A stretch of DNA of 25,804 nt. It comes from an uncultured Actinomycetes bacterium. Lineage in GTDB: Bacteria > Actinomycetota > Actinomycetes > Nanopelagicales > Nanopelagicaceae. Position numbers and translations under genes: made by a program. This document shows positions 8,282 to 14,498 of this stretch, piece by piece. The stretch's first letter is position 1, and each line of letters opens with the position of its first letter. The stretch covers positions 1 to 25,804 of the forward strand of contig CAIZGZ010000103.1 in NCBI GenBank assembly GCA_903932695.1, given 5' to 3'. A model generated the notes under the pieces. It saw only the letters and a list, made by a program, of their open reading frames with translations, was not told the origin of the DNA and did no database searches.

Positions 8282-8773
8282 ATGAAGAGCAGCCAGGCGC
8301 CAGAGATTCGCAGCGCAACCATTGATGACACAGAACTTATCCATGATCTGATCTATCAACTTGCGGTCTATGAAAAGGCACCAGAGTTGGCCCTCGCTAC
8401 AGTAGAGCAGATTCGAGCAGCCTTCTTTGGGCAATCCCCTGCAGTCTTCTGCAATCTCGTTGTGACCGAGAGTGGTGAAGTTGCCGGACTCGCTATCTGG
8501 TTCCTCAATTTTTCAACGTGGACTGGAACCCATGGCATCTACCTCGAAGATCTCTTTGTGCTCCCCCAATATCGCGGTCGTGGTTACGGTAAAGCCTTGC
8601 TCAAGCACCTTGCCGGGCTCTGTCTTGAGCGTGGGTACCATCGCTTTCAATGGTGGGTTCTCGATTGGAATGCTCCCGCCATCGCCTTCTATCAATCCCT
8701 GGGAGCCATTCTGATGGACGAGTGGACGGTGATGAGGGTTGAAGGGCAAGCGCTCAGCGAGCTCGCCAGGTAG
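8282..8773 (+). CDS. GNAT N-acetyltransferase (diamine/SSAT-like), 163 aa
   Basis: Cytoplasmic acetyl-CoA-dependent acetyltransferase. The sequence most resembles the spermidine/spermine or thialysine acetyltransferase (SSAT) branch. Motif A is LEDLFVLPQYRGRGYGKALL, with the acetyl-CoA pyrophosphate-binding loop at residues 96-104; motif B is WWVLDWNAPAIAFYQSLGA with the likely general acid Tyr137. Full length for the family. The substrate (polyamine or amino acid) is inference from family resemblance. It sits alone between the qcr operon and the small membrane protein gene and has its own likely promoter, so a link with respiration is not implied. Confidence 0.88.
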   Translation: MKSSQAPEIRSATIDDTELIHDLIYQLAVYEKAPELALATVEQIRAAFFGQSPAVFCNLVVTESGEVAGLAIWFLNFSTWTGTHGIYLEDLFVLPQYRGRGYGKALLKHLAGLCLERGYHRFQWWVLDWNAPAIAFYQSLGAILMDEWTVMRVEGQALSELAR

Positions 8774-8860
8774 AGCGCTCTCAGGATACTTTCACCAATT
8801 CTCCAGTCTCGTATGAGGCGGACTTCAGTGTTACCCCAGCGTGCCATCCGATAGTTCTCC

Positions 8861-8866
8861 TATATC
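8861..8866 (+). promoter_or_regulatory. Possible -10 box for small membrane protein gene
   Basis: TATATC, 11 bp before the Shine-Dalgarno of the small gene at 8890. A weak match; the gene could instead be read through from the GNAT gene, whose stop is 116 bp upstream with no terminator between. The 8774-8889 gap otherwise shows nothing recognisable. Confidence 0.3.
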
Positions 8867-8889
8867 GAGTGAAGTTCAGGAGGATAGAG

Positions 8890-9009
8890 ATGGGTCAGAT
8901 TCTTTCTTATGTTGAGGTCTTTATTGGACTGCTCTCGCTCATTCCCGTGACATATGTCGGGCTGGTCGTCACCGTGGCTACCATCTCCAAACACGCAGTC
9001 CACAGATAA
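8890..9009 (+). CDS. Small single-span membrane protein, 39 aa
   Basis: Not recognised as any named family. ATG 8890 is preceded at 5 nt by AGGAGGA (8878-8884), the strongest Shine-Dalgarno in the window, and the 39 codons end at TAA. The peptide is MGQILSYVEVF, then a hydrophobic stretch (about residues 10-32, rich in Leu, Val, Ile, Gly, Thr), then the basic tail SKHAVHR. This suggests one membrane helix with N-out/C-in orientation. It is followed by a perfect 18-bp hairpin, so it has a complete expression unit. It lies between the bc1/ctaE operon and the convergent ctaCDF operon. By analogy with small accessory subunits of other oxidases it may belong to the respiratory supercomplex, but that is inference from position. 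Being a real gene is likely, not proven. Confidence 0.65.
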   Translation: MGQILSYVEVFIGLLSLIPVTYVGLVVTVATISKHAVHR

Positions 9010-9028
9010 TCGCGCAGATAGCACCATA

Positions 9029-9073
9029 AAGCACAAGACCCCGCTCTCACGTACGGAGCGGGGTCTTGTGCTT
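9029..9073. terminator. Bidirectional terminator between small gene and ctaF
   Basis: Perfect 18-bp inverted repeat (9029-9046 with 9056-9073, 9-nt loop) between two convergent genes. The GC core is CCCCGCTC/GAGCGGGG; the outer A/T pairs give a short U-rich tail (CTTTAT) on the minus strand. Confidence 0.9.
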
Positions 9074-9084
9074 ACTTGAACTAA

Positions 9085-9489
9085 TTAATGGTGGCTGCTT
9101 GACGCAGTAGGGCCTTCATACTCGAGCACGAAGCCAAGGATCGAGATAATCAATGAGCCAAGTGCAATCACAGTGAGCCACCAACCGAGAACCAAACCGA
9201 GTCCCATGGCACACGCTGATAGTCCCAGCGGCAATGGCCACCATGAATGTGGTGAGTAGAAGCCAAGCTCTCCGGCGGAATCCGCGATCTCGCCCTCAAG
9301 ATTATCTTCAGGCAACATTCCCTGGCGCTTATCGCTAAACCAGAGATAGAAACCCACCAACGAAGCGAAGCAGGCTGCTAGGGCAATACCGGTGATACCG
9401 AGGGCTTCTCCACCTACCTTGTAGTAGATGACGTCAACGATCGCATAGAAGATCGCTAACCCAACAAAGAGTCTGTAGGCGGTTTTCAC
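9085..9489 (-). CDS. ctaF: Cytochrome c oxidase subunit IV (actinobacterial), 134 aa
   Basis: Small membrane subunit of the actinobacterial aa3 oxidase (CtaF/COX4 family), a structural subunit without redox cofactors. Four hydrophobic spans are visible, arranged as two hairpins (about 5-23, 32-51, 85-104, 105-124) separated by an acidic loop (PEDNLEGEIAD). GTG 9489 directly follows the ctaD stop (TAAGTG, no gap), so translation is probably coupled. Last gene of the ctaC-ctaD-ctaF unit, ending just before the bidirectional terminator. The family is recognised from size, topology, the GFYSPHSWWPLPLG segment and gene order. Confidence 0.9.
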   Translation of the reverse strand: MKTAYRLFVGLAIFYAIVDVIYYKVGGEALGITGIALAACFASLVGFYLWFSDKRQGMLPEDNLEGEIADSAGELGFYSPHSWWPLPLGLSACAMGLGLVLGWWLTVIALGSLIISILGFVLEYEGPTASSSHH

Positions 9490-11157
9490 TTAGTGGCCTT
9501 CCGTATGGATATCTGGGTAGTGAAGGTCGAATGCTGGGCGCTCAGAACGGATGCGCGGCATTGACAAGAAGTTGTGGCGAGGTGGCGGACATGAAGTCGC
9601 CCACTCGAGCGATGCGCCATAACCCCAAGGATCATCGACTGTGACCTTTGGTGCCTTACGGCTGATCCAGACGTTGAGGAGGAATGGGAGCATGGAGAGC
9701 GCCAAGAGGAATGATCCGATGGTGGAGACCATGTTGAGAGTGGTAAAGCCATCAGATGCTAGGTAGTCCGCGTAACGGCGAGGCATTCCCTTGATTCCAA
9801 GCCAGTGTTGAACAAGGAAGGTGAGGTGGAAGCCGAAGAAGAGGGTCCAGAAGTGGATCTTTCCAAGACGCTCGTTGAGCATATGGCCAGTCATCTTTGG
9901 CCACCAGAAGTAGAAGCCGCCGAACATTGCGAACACCACTGTTCCAAAGAGAACGTAATGGAAGTGAGCTACAACGAAGTATGACGCTGAAACCGCAAAG
10001 TCCATTGGTGGGCTAGCAAGAATAATTCCGGTCAATCCACCGAAGAGGAATGTGACGAGGAAGCCGAGAATAAAGAGCATTGGTGTCTCAAAGGTAACTG
10101 CACCACGCCACATAGTTCCGATCCAGTTGAAGAACTTCACGCCGGTAGGAACACCGATCAAGAAGGTCATAAAGGAGAAGAATGGCAAGAGCACTTGTCC
10201 GCTCGCGAACATATGGTGCGCCCACACTGCGACAGAGAGAGCTGCGATACCAATTGTTGCTGCGATCAAACCCTTGTAACCAAAGATTGGCTTACGGCTA
10301 AAGACCGGAAGAATCTCACTGGCGATACCGAAGAATGGCAGAGCCAAGATATAGACCTCTGGGTGGCCGAAGAACCAGAAGAGGTGTTGCCAGAGCATCG
10401 CTCCGCCATTTGCTGGATCGAAGAGATGTGAACCGAAGATACGGTCCGACTCGAGTCCGAGCAACGCAGCTGCTAGTGGTGGGAAAGCAAGTAGAACCAA
10501 GATTGATGTGAGGAGAACGTTCCAGGTAAAGATCGACATACGGAACATCGTCATTCCTGGTGCGCGCATTGTGAAGATCGTCGTAATGAAGTTCACGCCA
10601 CCAAGAATTGTTCCCAGACCTGAAATTGCAAGACCGATAACCCAAAGATCGCCACCAATTCCAGGTGAGTACTGTGAGTTAGCAAGTGGTGCATATGCGG
10701 TCCAGCCGAAAGATGCCGCTCCGCCTGGGCTTAAGAATCCGCCGAAAGCCATGAGCCCACCGAAGAGGTAGAGCCAGTACGAGAGCATGTTGAGTCGTGG
10801 GAATGCAACGTCAGCCGCACCAATCTGTAGCGGCATGATCACGTTCGCAAAGCCAACAAAGAGTGGTGTTGCAAACATCAGGAGCATAAGCGTTCCGTGC
10901 ATTGTGAAGATCTGGTTGTACTGCTCAGTCGACATAAATTGCAGACCAGGGCGAGCCAATTCAGCACGAAGCATCAGCGCAAGTACGCCGGCTACGAGGA
11001 ACCAGATAAATGATGTCGAAAGGTAGAGATAACCGATCGTCTTGTGATCGGTCGAGGTCACCCACTTAACAAAGAGTCGACCCTTGCTCGCGCTCTTCGC
11101 CTTTGGCTGGGTATAACCAGCTGAGGTCGCGATCTGTGGTTCTGCGAATGTAGTCAT
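9490..11157 (-). CDS. ctaD: Cytochrome c oxidase subunit I, 555 aa
   Basis: Catalytic subunit of the aa3 haem-copper oxidase: reduces O2 to water and pumps protons. Twelve hydrophobic spans. Visible centres: haem a ligand in TMHGTLM, GHPEVY (CuB His and the cross-linked Tyr), AHHM (CuB His pair), and haem a3/a ligands His398 and His400 (VVAHFH). Proton channels are intact: Asp in AADVAFP (D entrance), Glu in GHPEVY and Lys in PTGVKFF (K channel). The C-terminal VTVDDPWGYG and SCPPPRHNF segments are actinobacterial. Unusual: residue 391 is Ala (SASYFVVAHFH) where the Mg-site Asp normally sits (bovine Asp369). The ATG overlaps the ctaC stop by one base (TAATG). Function is certain; the altered Mg site is discussed as a finding. 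Confidence 0.97.
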   Translation of the reverse strand: MTTFAEPQIATSAGYTQPKAKSASKGRLFVKWVTSTDHKTIGYLYLSTSFIWFLVAGVLALMLRAELARPGLQFMSTEQYNQIFTMHGTLMLLMFATPLFVGFANVIMPLQIGAADVAFPRLNMLSYWLYLFGGLMAFGGFLSPGGAASFGWTAYAPLANSQYSPGIGGDLWVIGLAISGLGTILGGVNFITTIFTMRAPGMTMFRMSIFTWNVLLTSILVLLAFPPLAAALLGLESDRIFGSHLFDPANGGAMLWQHLFWFFGHPEVYILALPFFGIASEILPVFSRKPIFGYKGLIAATIGIAALSVAVWAHHMFASGQVLLPFFSFMTFLIGVPTGVKFFNWIGTMWRGAVTFETPMLFILGFLVTFLFGGLTGIILASPPMDFAVSASYFVVAHFHYVLFGTVVFAMFGGFYFWWPKMTGHMLNERLGKIHFWTLFFGFHLTFLVQHWLGIKGMPRRYADYLASDGFTTLNMVSTIGSFLLALSMLPFLLNVWISRKAPKVTVDDPWGYGASLEWATSCPPPRHNFLSMPRIRSERPAFDLHYPDIHTEGH

Positions 11158-11921
11158 TATGCAGCCGCCTTAAGTGTGTTGATATAGGACTGATACTGAG
11201 CTGGAGTTACAACCTTGACTGAGAAGAGCATTTGAGAGTGGTTGCGACCACAGAGGATGTTGCAACGACCTGGATAAGTACCGAGCTTGGTGCCCGCAAA
11301 CTCCAGATGATTGGTTACTCCTGGGAGAGCTTGTACTTGAATCATGAACGCTGGGATCCAGAAACCGTGATCGACATCTGTAGAGGTGATCGTGAAGAGA
11401 ACTTTCTGGCCAAGTGGCATGTAGATCACTGGTGGTTGCGCAGGGGTGCCAGTGACAACAGTGTTAGGGCCAGTGCCGGCGTCGTCATAACCGATCTGCC
11501 ATGACCACTGTTGTGCATTGACATGAATATTATGAGGAGCCGTCGAATATGAATCGACCTTGGTGATCTTTGATTCATCACGCGCGGTATAGAAGAAGAG
11601 CCCTGCGACGATAATGAAAGGGATTAGCGTGTAAGCGATCTCAACTGGGACGTTGTATTGGGTCTGCTTAGGAAATTCTTCGCTCTTCTTACGATGAAAG
11701 AAGACCGGCCACATGATGAGAACAAAAGTGAATACTCCGACAAATCCGGCAGCGATCCATGACCAGTACCAGAGCGGACCGGAGATGGTGTTGACGCTCG
11801 AGACATTCTTATCAAAGCCAAGACCTGAGTAGTTCTTGAGGGATAGACGCGAGACGACATACAAGGTCAGAGCCACAAGCGTGGCGATGAGGATTCGGGC
11901 GGAACGCTTATTTTGACGCAT
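11157..11921 (-). CDS. ctaC: Cytochrome c oxidase subunit II, 254 aa
   Basis: Carries the binuclear CuA centre that takes electrons from QcrC. Three hydrophobic segments (about 8-24, 51-76, 95-112) precede a cupredoxin domain outside the membrane. CuA ligands are visible: His185 (DVDHGFWIP), Cys220, Cys224, His228 and Met231 (RCNILCGRNHSQM); the electron-entry aromatics are in QQWSWQIGY (139-141). Two oddities: the usual Glu between the cysteines (bovine Glu198, a Mg ligand) is Ile222, and the N-terminus has no lipobox Cys, although mycobacterial and streptomycete CtaC are lipoproteins as I recall. ATG 11921 is chosen over the longer reading to 11993 because a TATTCT box ends 6 nt before it and the extra residues are unlike the family. 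Confidence 0.95.
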   Translation of the reverse strand: MRQNKRSARILIATLVALTLYVVSRLSLKNYSGLGFDKNVSSVNTISGPLWYWSWIAAGFVGVFTFVLIMWPVFFHRKKSEEFPKQTQYNVPVEIAYTLIPFIIVAGLFFYTARDESKITKVDSYSTAPHNIHVNAQQWSWQIGYDDAGTGPNTVVTGTPAQPPVIYMPLGQKVLFTITSTDVDHGFWIPAFMIQVQALPGVTNHLEFAGTKLGTYPGRCNILCGRNHSQMLFSVKVVTPAQYQSYINTLKAAA

Positions 11922-11927
11922 GGGAGA

Positions 11928-11933
11928 AGAATA
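11928..11933 (-). promoter_or_regulatory. ctaC: Putative -10 box, leaderless ctaC mRNA
   Basis: TATTCT on the minus strand, then 6 nt, then the ctaC ATG. There is no Shine-Dalgarno (the gap is pyrimidine-rich), so a leaderless transcript for ctaCDF is the simplest reading. Confidence 0.65.
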
Positions 11934-11966
11934 ACTGCCCCGCTCGCATCTACGCCTCACAGGGGG

Positions 11967-11972
11967 TACCGT
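11967..11972 (+). promoter_or_regulatory. Putative -10 box for desulfurase-like gene
   Basis: TACCGT, then 7 nt, then GTG 11980. Divergent from the ctaC promoter only 33 bp away. The same TACCGT hexamer precedes the DUF3043 gene. Confidence 0.5.
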
Positions 11973-11979
11973 TCTAAGC

Positions 11980-13050
11980 GTGGGTTCAATCACAGGCTTA
12001 GGGAGCCACTTTCAGAGCGAGCTCCCCCTTCATCCCAAGGCGGCGGAGTTCCTCGACGAGGCCTTTTCCGGTGGCTGGGCTAGCCCGGCCAAGATCCACC
12101 AACCTTCTAGGCGCACCGCGCGGCTGCTCAACGAAGCCAAGGAGATCTTTGCCCATCGACTCGATCTCAATCTCGATGAGATCCACTTTCTAGGCGATAC
12201 TCCCCTCGCCTTCCACCTGGGAATCTCCGGGTTGCTCGCGCCAGCCGGACGGGTCTTCTACCCTCAGACCGCGCGCTCGATGGCCTACGCGGTGGCGCAC
12301 TCCCATCCCAACCAGATGATCCCGGTCGACTCCCATGGCCTCTGGCAGGTTCCAAGCCCCGAGAGCGGAGCGAACGACCAAGACCTCTTCGTCTGGCAAG
12401 AGGTCAATCCAGAGACTGGCGTGAAAGTACCCGCGAGCCAGGAGTTTGTCGGAAAGATCTTTGTCGACGCAGTGAACTCGCATGAACCGATCTCTCACCC
12501 ATGGCATGGCGCGATCTGGGATTCACGGGCTTGGCAGGGTCCAGCTGGACTCTCCCTCTTCGCGCTCAAACGAAGCGCCGAATGGACGAATCCTCTTCCC
12601 CACAATGACACGAAGCCGACATCCGGGAATTTCTCTATTCCGTTAACTGTGGCAAGTGCGATCGCACTGGAGTCATACGCTGCCGAATACACCGAGGCTA
12701 CTTCGCATCTCGCAGCGCTTAATCAGCAAGTCAGAAAATTTGTTGCTGAGCATTTTCCAGGCGGCCATGTTGCAGCCACAAGCGACATAGCCATGCCCCA
12801 TCTGATTACTTTCACTATTCCGGGGGTTGATTCCCAATGGTTAGTCAATGAACTTGATCGTCGCGGAATCAGTGTTGATACCGGATCAGCGTGCATCTCC
12901 ATGAACATGCAACCAAGTCATGTCCTTGCCGCAATGGGTCTTCCCGTAACCGGAAACATTCGATTGAGGTTGCGAGCCGATCACAGTGAAGCTGAGCTTC
13001 ACCTACTCCTTCGTGCAGTGAAAGAAGTTAGCGACCAATTCTTGGCATAA
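11980..13050 (+). CDS. Cysteine desulfurase-like protein lacking the PLP lysine, 356 aa
   Basis: Fold type I, class V aminotransferase family, resembling NifS/IscS-type cysteine desulfurases. The C-terminal half is clearly related: VDTGSACISM around Cys305 matches the mobile active-site Cys loop, followed by PSHVLAAMG and IRLRL. The VNPETG segment (about 142-147) and Asp163 (IFVDA) match the pyridine-stacking and pyridine-nitrogen regions. However, the lysine that should form the Schiff base with PLP (SxHKxxGPxG in IscS) is replaced: the segment reads DSRAWQGPAG, with Ala184 at that place. The His that stacks on PLP also appears lost. It may therefore be inactive, scaffold-like or repurposed. 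The Fe-S carrier gene lies one gene away, and the 3' end overlaps the kinase by 23 bp. Start GTG 11980 fits the promoter box. Confidence 0.8.
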   Translation: MGSITGLGSHFQSELPLHPKAAEFLDEAFSGGWASPAKIHQPSRRTARLLNEAKEIFAHRLDLNLDEIHFLGDTPLAFHLGISGLLAPAGRVFYPQTARSMAYAVAHSHPNQMIPVDSHGLWQVPSPESGANDQDLFVWQEVNPETGVKVPASQEFVGKIFVDAVNSHEPISHPWHGAIWDSRAWQGPAGLSLFALKRSAEWTNPLPHNDTKPTSGNFSIPLTVASAIALESYAAEYTEATSHLAALNQQVRKFVAEHFPGGHVAATSDIAMPHLITFTIPGVDSQWLVNELDRRGISVDTGSACISMNMQPSHVLAAMGLPVTGNIRLRLRADHSEAELHLLLRAVKEVSDQFLA

Positions 13051-14017
13051 TTTTGCTGGCAACATCGTTTGCAGCAGCTTCGCCGTAACACCCAGTAAAT
13101 CGCTCCATAAAGAGTTGGTGATCGAAGCGATACTCCTGAGTGCCCTTTGTTTCAAGGCAGAACGTGGCGAGCATCGAGCCAAGTTGAGCACATCGCTCAT
13201 GCGATAGTCCCCAAGAGAGTCCGGCCAAGAAGCCAGATCGGAATGAATCGCCAACACCCGTTGGATCTACCTTGCTCTCTTCTTGAGGAGTTCCAACAAC
13301 GATCGTCTCTTTGCCATGTTCTTCGATACGAGCACCTTTAGAGCCCAATGTCACAACCCTGACTTTCACTTCATCAAAGAGTTCGGCATCGCTCCACCCG
13401 GTCTTTTGCAAGATGAGAGCGAGTTCGTACTCGTTCAAAAATAAGTATGTAGCGCCATGAATCAAACGCTTAATGGCATCGCCATCCATGCGCGCAAGTT
13501 GCTGTGATGGATCTGCAGCCACCGGAATTCCCAGCTGTACAGCGGTTTCGGTGTGACGAATCATCGCCTCTGGATCATCGGGCGAGATGATGAGTAGATC
13601 GATCGGACCGGCGCTTTCATGAATCGCTGCTACATCGATCTCTCGGGCTTCTGACATCGCGCCTGGGAAGAATGAAGCGATTTGATTCAACTCTTCATCG
13701 GTGGTGACCATAAAAGTTGCGGTATAGAGATCTGTCGAAATTTTGCAGTGGTCGGTATTTACTCCGTGGCGTGTAAGCCAATCGTTGTAATCAGCCCAAT
13801 CCTTGCCAACTGCAGCAACCAAGATCGGATTGAGACCCAGTGCTCCCATTCCAAATGAGATATTGGCGGCGCAGCCACCGCGATAGATATCGAGTCCATC
13901 AACGAGAAATGAGAGTGAGACGTTGGCGAGTGATCCCGCAACGAGAGAGTCGGTGAAGCGACCCGGAAAGGTCATTAAGTGATCGCGCCCAACCGAGCCC
14001 GCTACTGCAACTTTCAT
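13028..14017 (-). CDS. adoK: PfkB-family carbohydrate kinase, probable adenosine kinase, 329 aa
   Basis: Ribokinase/PfkB fold kinase. The conserved actinobacterial location beside ctaC and an A-type carrier is that of mycobacterial AdoK/CbhK (Rv2202c, as I recall), which phosphorylates adenosine to AMP in purine salvage. Sequence marks: GGCAANISFGMGALG (PfkB signature 1, about 47-61), the adenine/phosphate region VVTLGSKGARI, and DPTGVGDSFRSGF with the catalytic base Asp257. ATG 14017 is chosen; a TTG codon lies immediately before it. No clear Shine-Dalgarno is seen. It lies 23 bp downstream of the Fe-S carrier gene on the same strand, so the two are probably co-transcribed. Kinase identity is firm; the exact nucleoside substrate rests on synteny. 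Confidence 0.82.
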   Translation of the reverse strand: MKVAVAGSVGRDHLMTFPGRFTDSLVAGSLANVSLSFLVDGLDIYRGGCAANISFGMGALGLNPILVAAVGKDWADYNDWLTRHGVNTDHCKISTDLYTATFMVTTDEELNQIASFFPGAMSEAREIDVAAIHESAGPIDLLIISPDDPEAMIRHTETAVQLGIPVAADPSQQLARMDGDAIKRLIHGATYLFLNEYELALILQKTGWSDAELFDEVKVRVVTLGSKGARIEEHGKETIVVGTPQEESKVDPTGVGDSFRSGFLAGLSWGLSHERCAQLGSMLATFCLETKGTQEYRFDHQLFMERFTGCYGEAAANDVASKIMPRIGR

Positions 14018-14040
14018 CAATAAACCGGAGCTGGTTCTAA

Positions 14041-14406
14041 TTAGTTAAATGAATCGCCGCATGCGCATGAACCTTGCGCATTTGGATTATCAATAGTGAA
14101 ACCCTGCTTCTCGATGGTGTCCACGAAATCAATCGATGCACCCATGAGATACGGCGTACTCATCTTGTCTGTGACAACCTTGACGGTTCCAAAGGTCGAG
14201 ACGGTGTCGCCATCAAGGGCACGGTCATCAAAGTAGAGCTGGTAGCGAAGGCCAGAGCAGCCACCTGGTTGCACCGCAACACGGAGCGAGAGGTCATCGC
14301 GACCCTCTTGCGCGAGCAACGCCGCAACTTTCGTTGCTGCGACATCGGTTAGCAAAATACCGGTGCTCGTTGAGATGGTTACATCCTGTGTTGTCTCTGT
14401 GCTCAT
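14041..14406 (-). CDS. erpA: A-type iron-sulfur cluster carrier (ErpA/IscA family), 121 aa
   Basis: Small carrier that delivers Fe-S clusters to target apoproteins. All three conserved cysteines are present: Cys50 (GGCSGLRY), Cys114 and Cys116 (GSCACGDSF). Length is typical for HesB/IscA/ErpA proteins plus a short polar N-terminus. ATG 14406 is preferred over an in-frame upstream start at 14433 because a TATTCT box lies 7 nt before it and the N-terminus is then MSTETTQD, common in actinobacterial homologues. First gene of a two-gene unit with the kinase and divergent from nadA, itself a [4Fe-4S] enzyme. Whether it is ErpA or IscA in the strict sense cannot be told. Confidence 0.9.
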   Translation of the reverse strand: MSTETTQDVTISTSTGILLTDVAATKVAALLAQEGRDDLSLRVAVQPGGCSGLRYQLYFDDRALDGDTVSTFGTVKVVTDKMSTPYLMGASIDFVDTIEKQGFTIDNPNAQGSCACGDSFN

Positions 14407-14413
14407 GGCCAAA

Positions 14414-14419
14414 AGAATA
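14414..14419 (-). promoter_or_regulatory. erpA: Putative -10 box, leaderless erpA mRNA
   Basis: TATTCT on the minus strand, 7 nt before the ATG. Identical hexamer to that in front of ctaC. Confidence 0.6.
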
Positions 14420-14486
14420 CCCTCAAAATCCACGGAACGCCGCGCAGGCGAGAGCCAAGATGTGGCGACCCGTCACGGAATAGTTA

Positions 14487-14492
14487 GATAAT
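14487..14492 (+). promoter_or_regulatory. nadA: Possible -10 box for nadA (imperfect)
   Basis: GATAAT, then 6 nt, then ATG 14499. One mismatch to TATAAT at leaderless spacing. The gap contains AGGAAT, which could instead act as a weak ribosome site, so leaderless status is ambiguous here. Confidence 0.45.
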
Positions 14493-14498
14493 AGGAAT

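Noticed and set aside
8770..8781. Short palindrome AGAGCGCTCT at the GNAT gene end
   Set aside because: Five-base arms without loop or U-tract; too short to call a terminator or operator.
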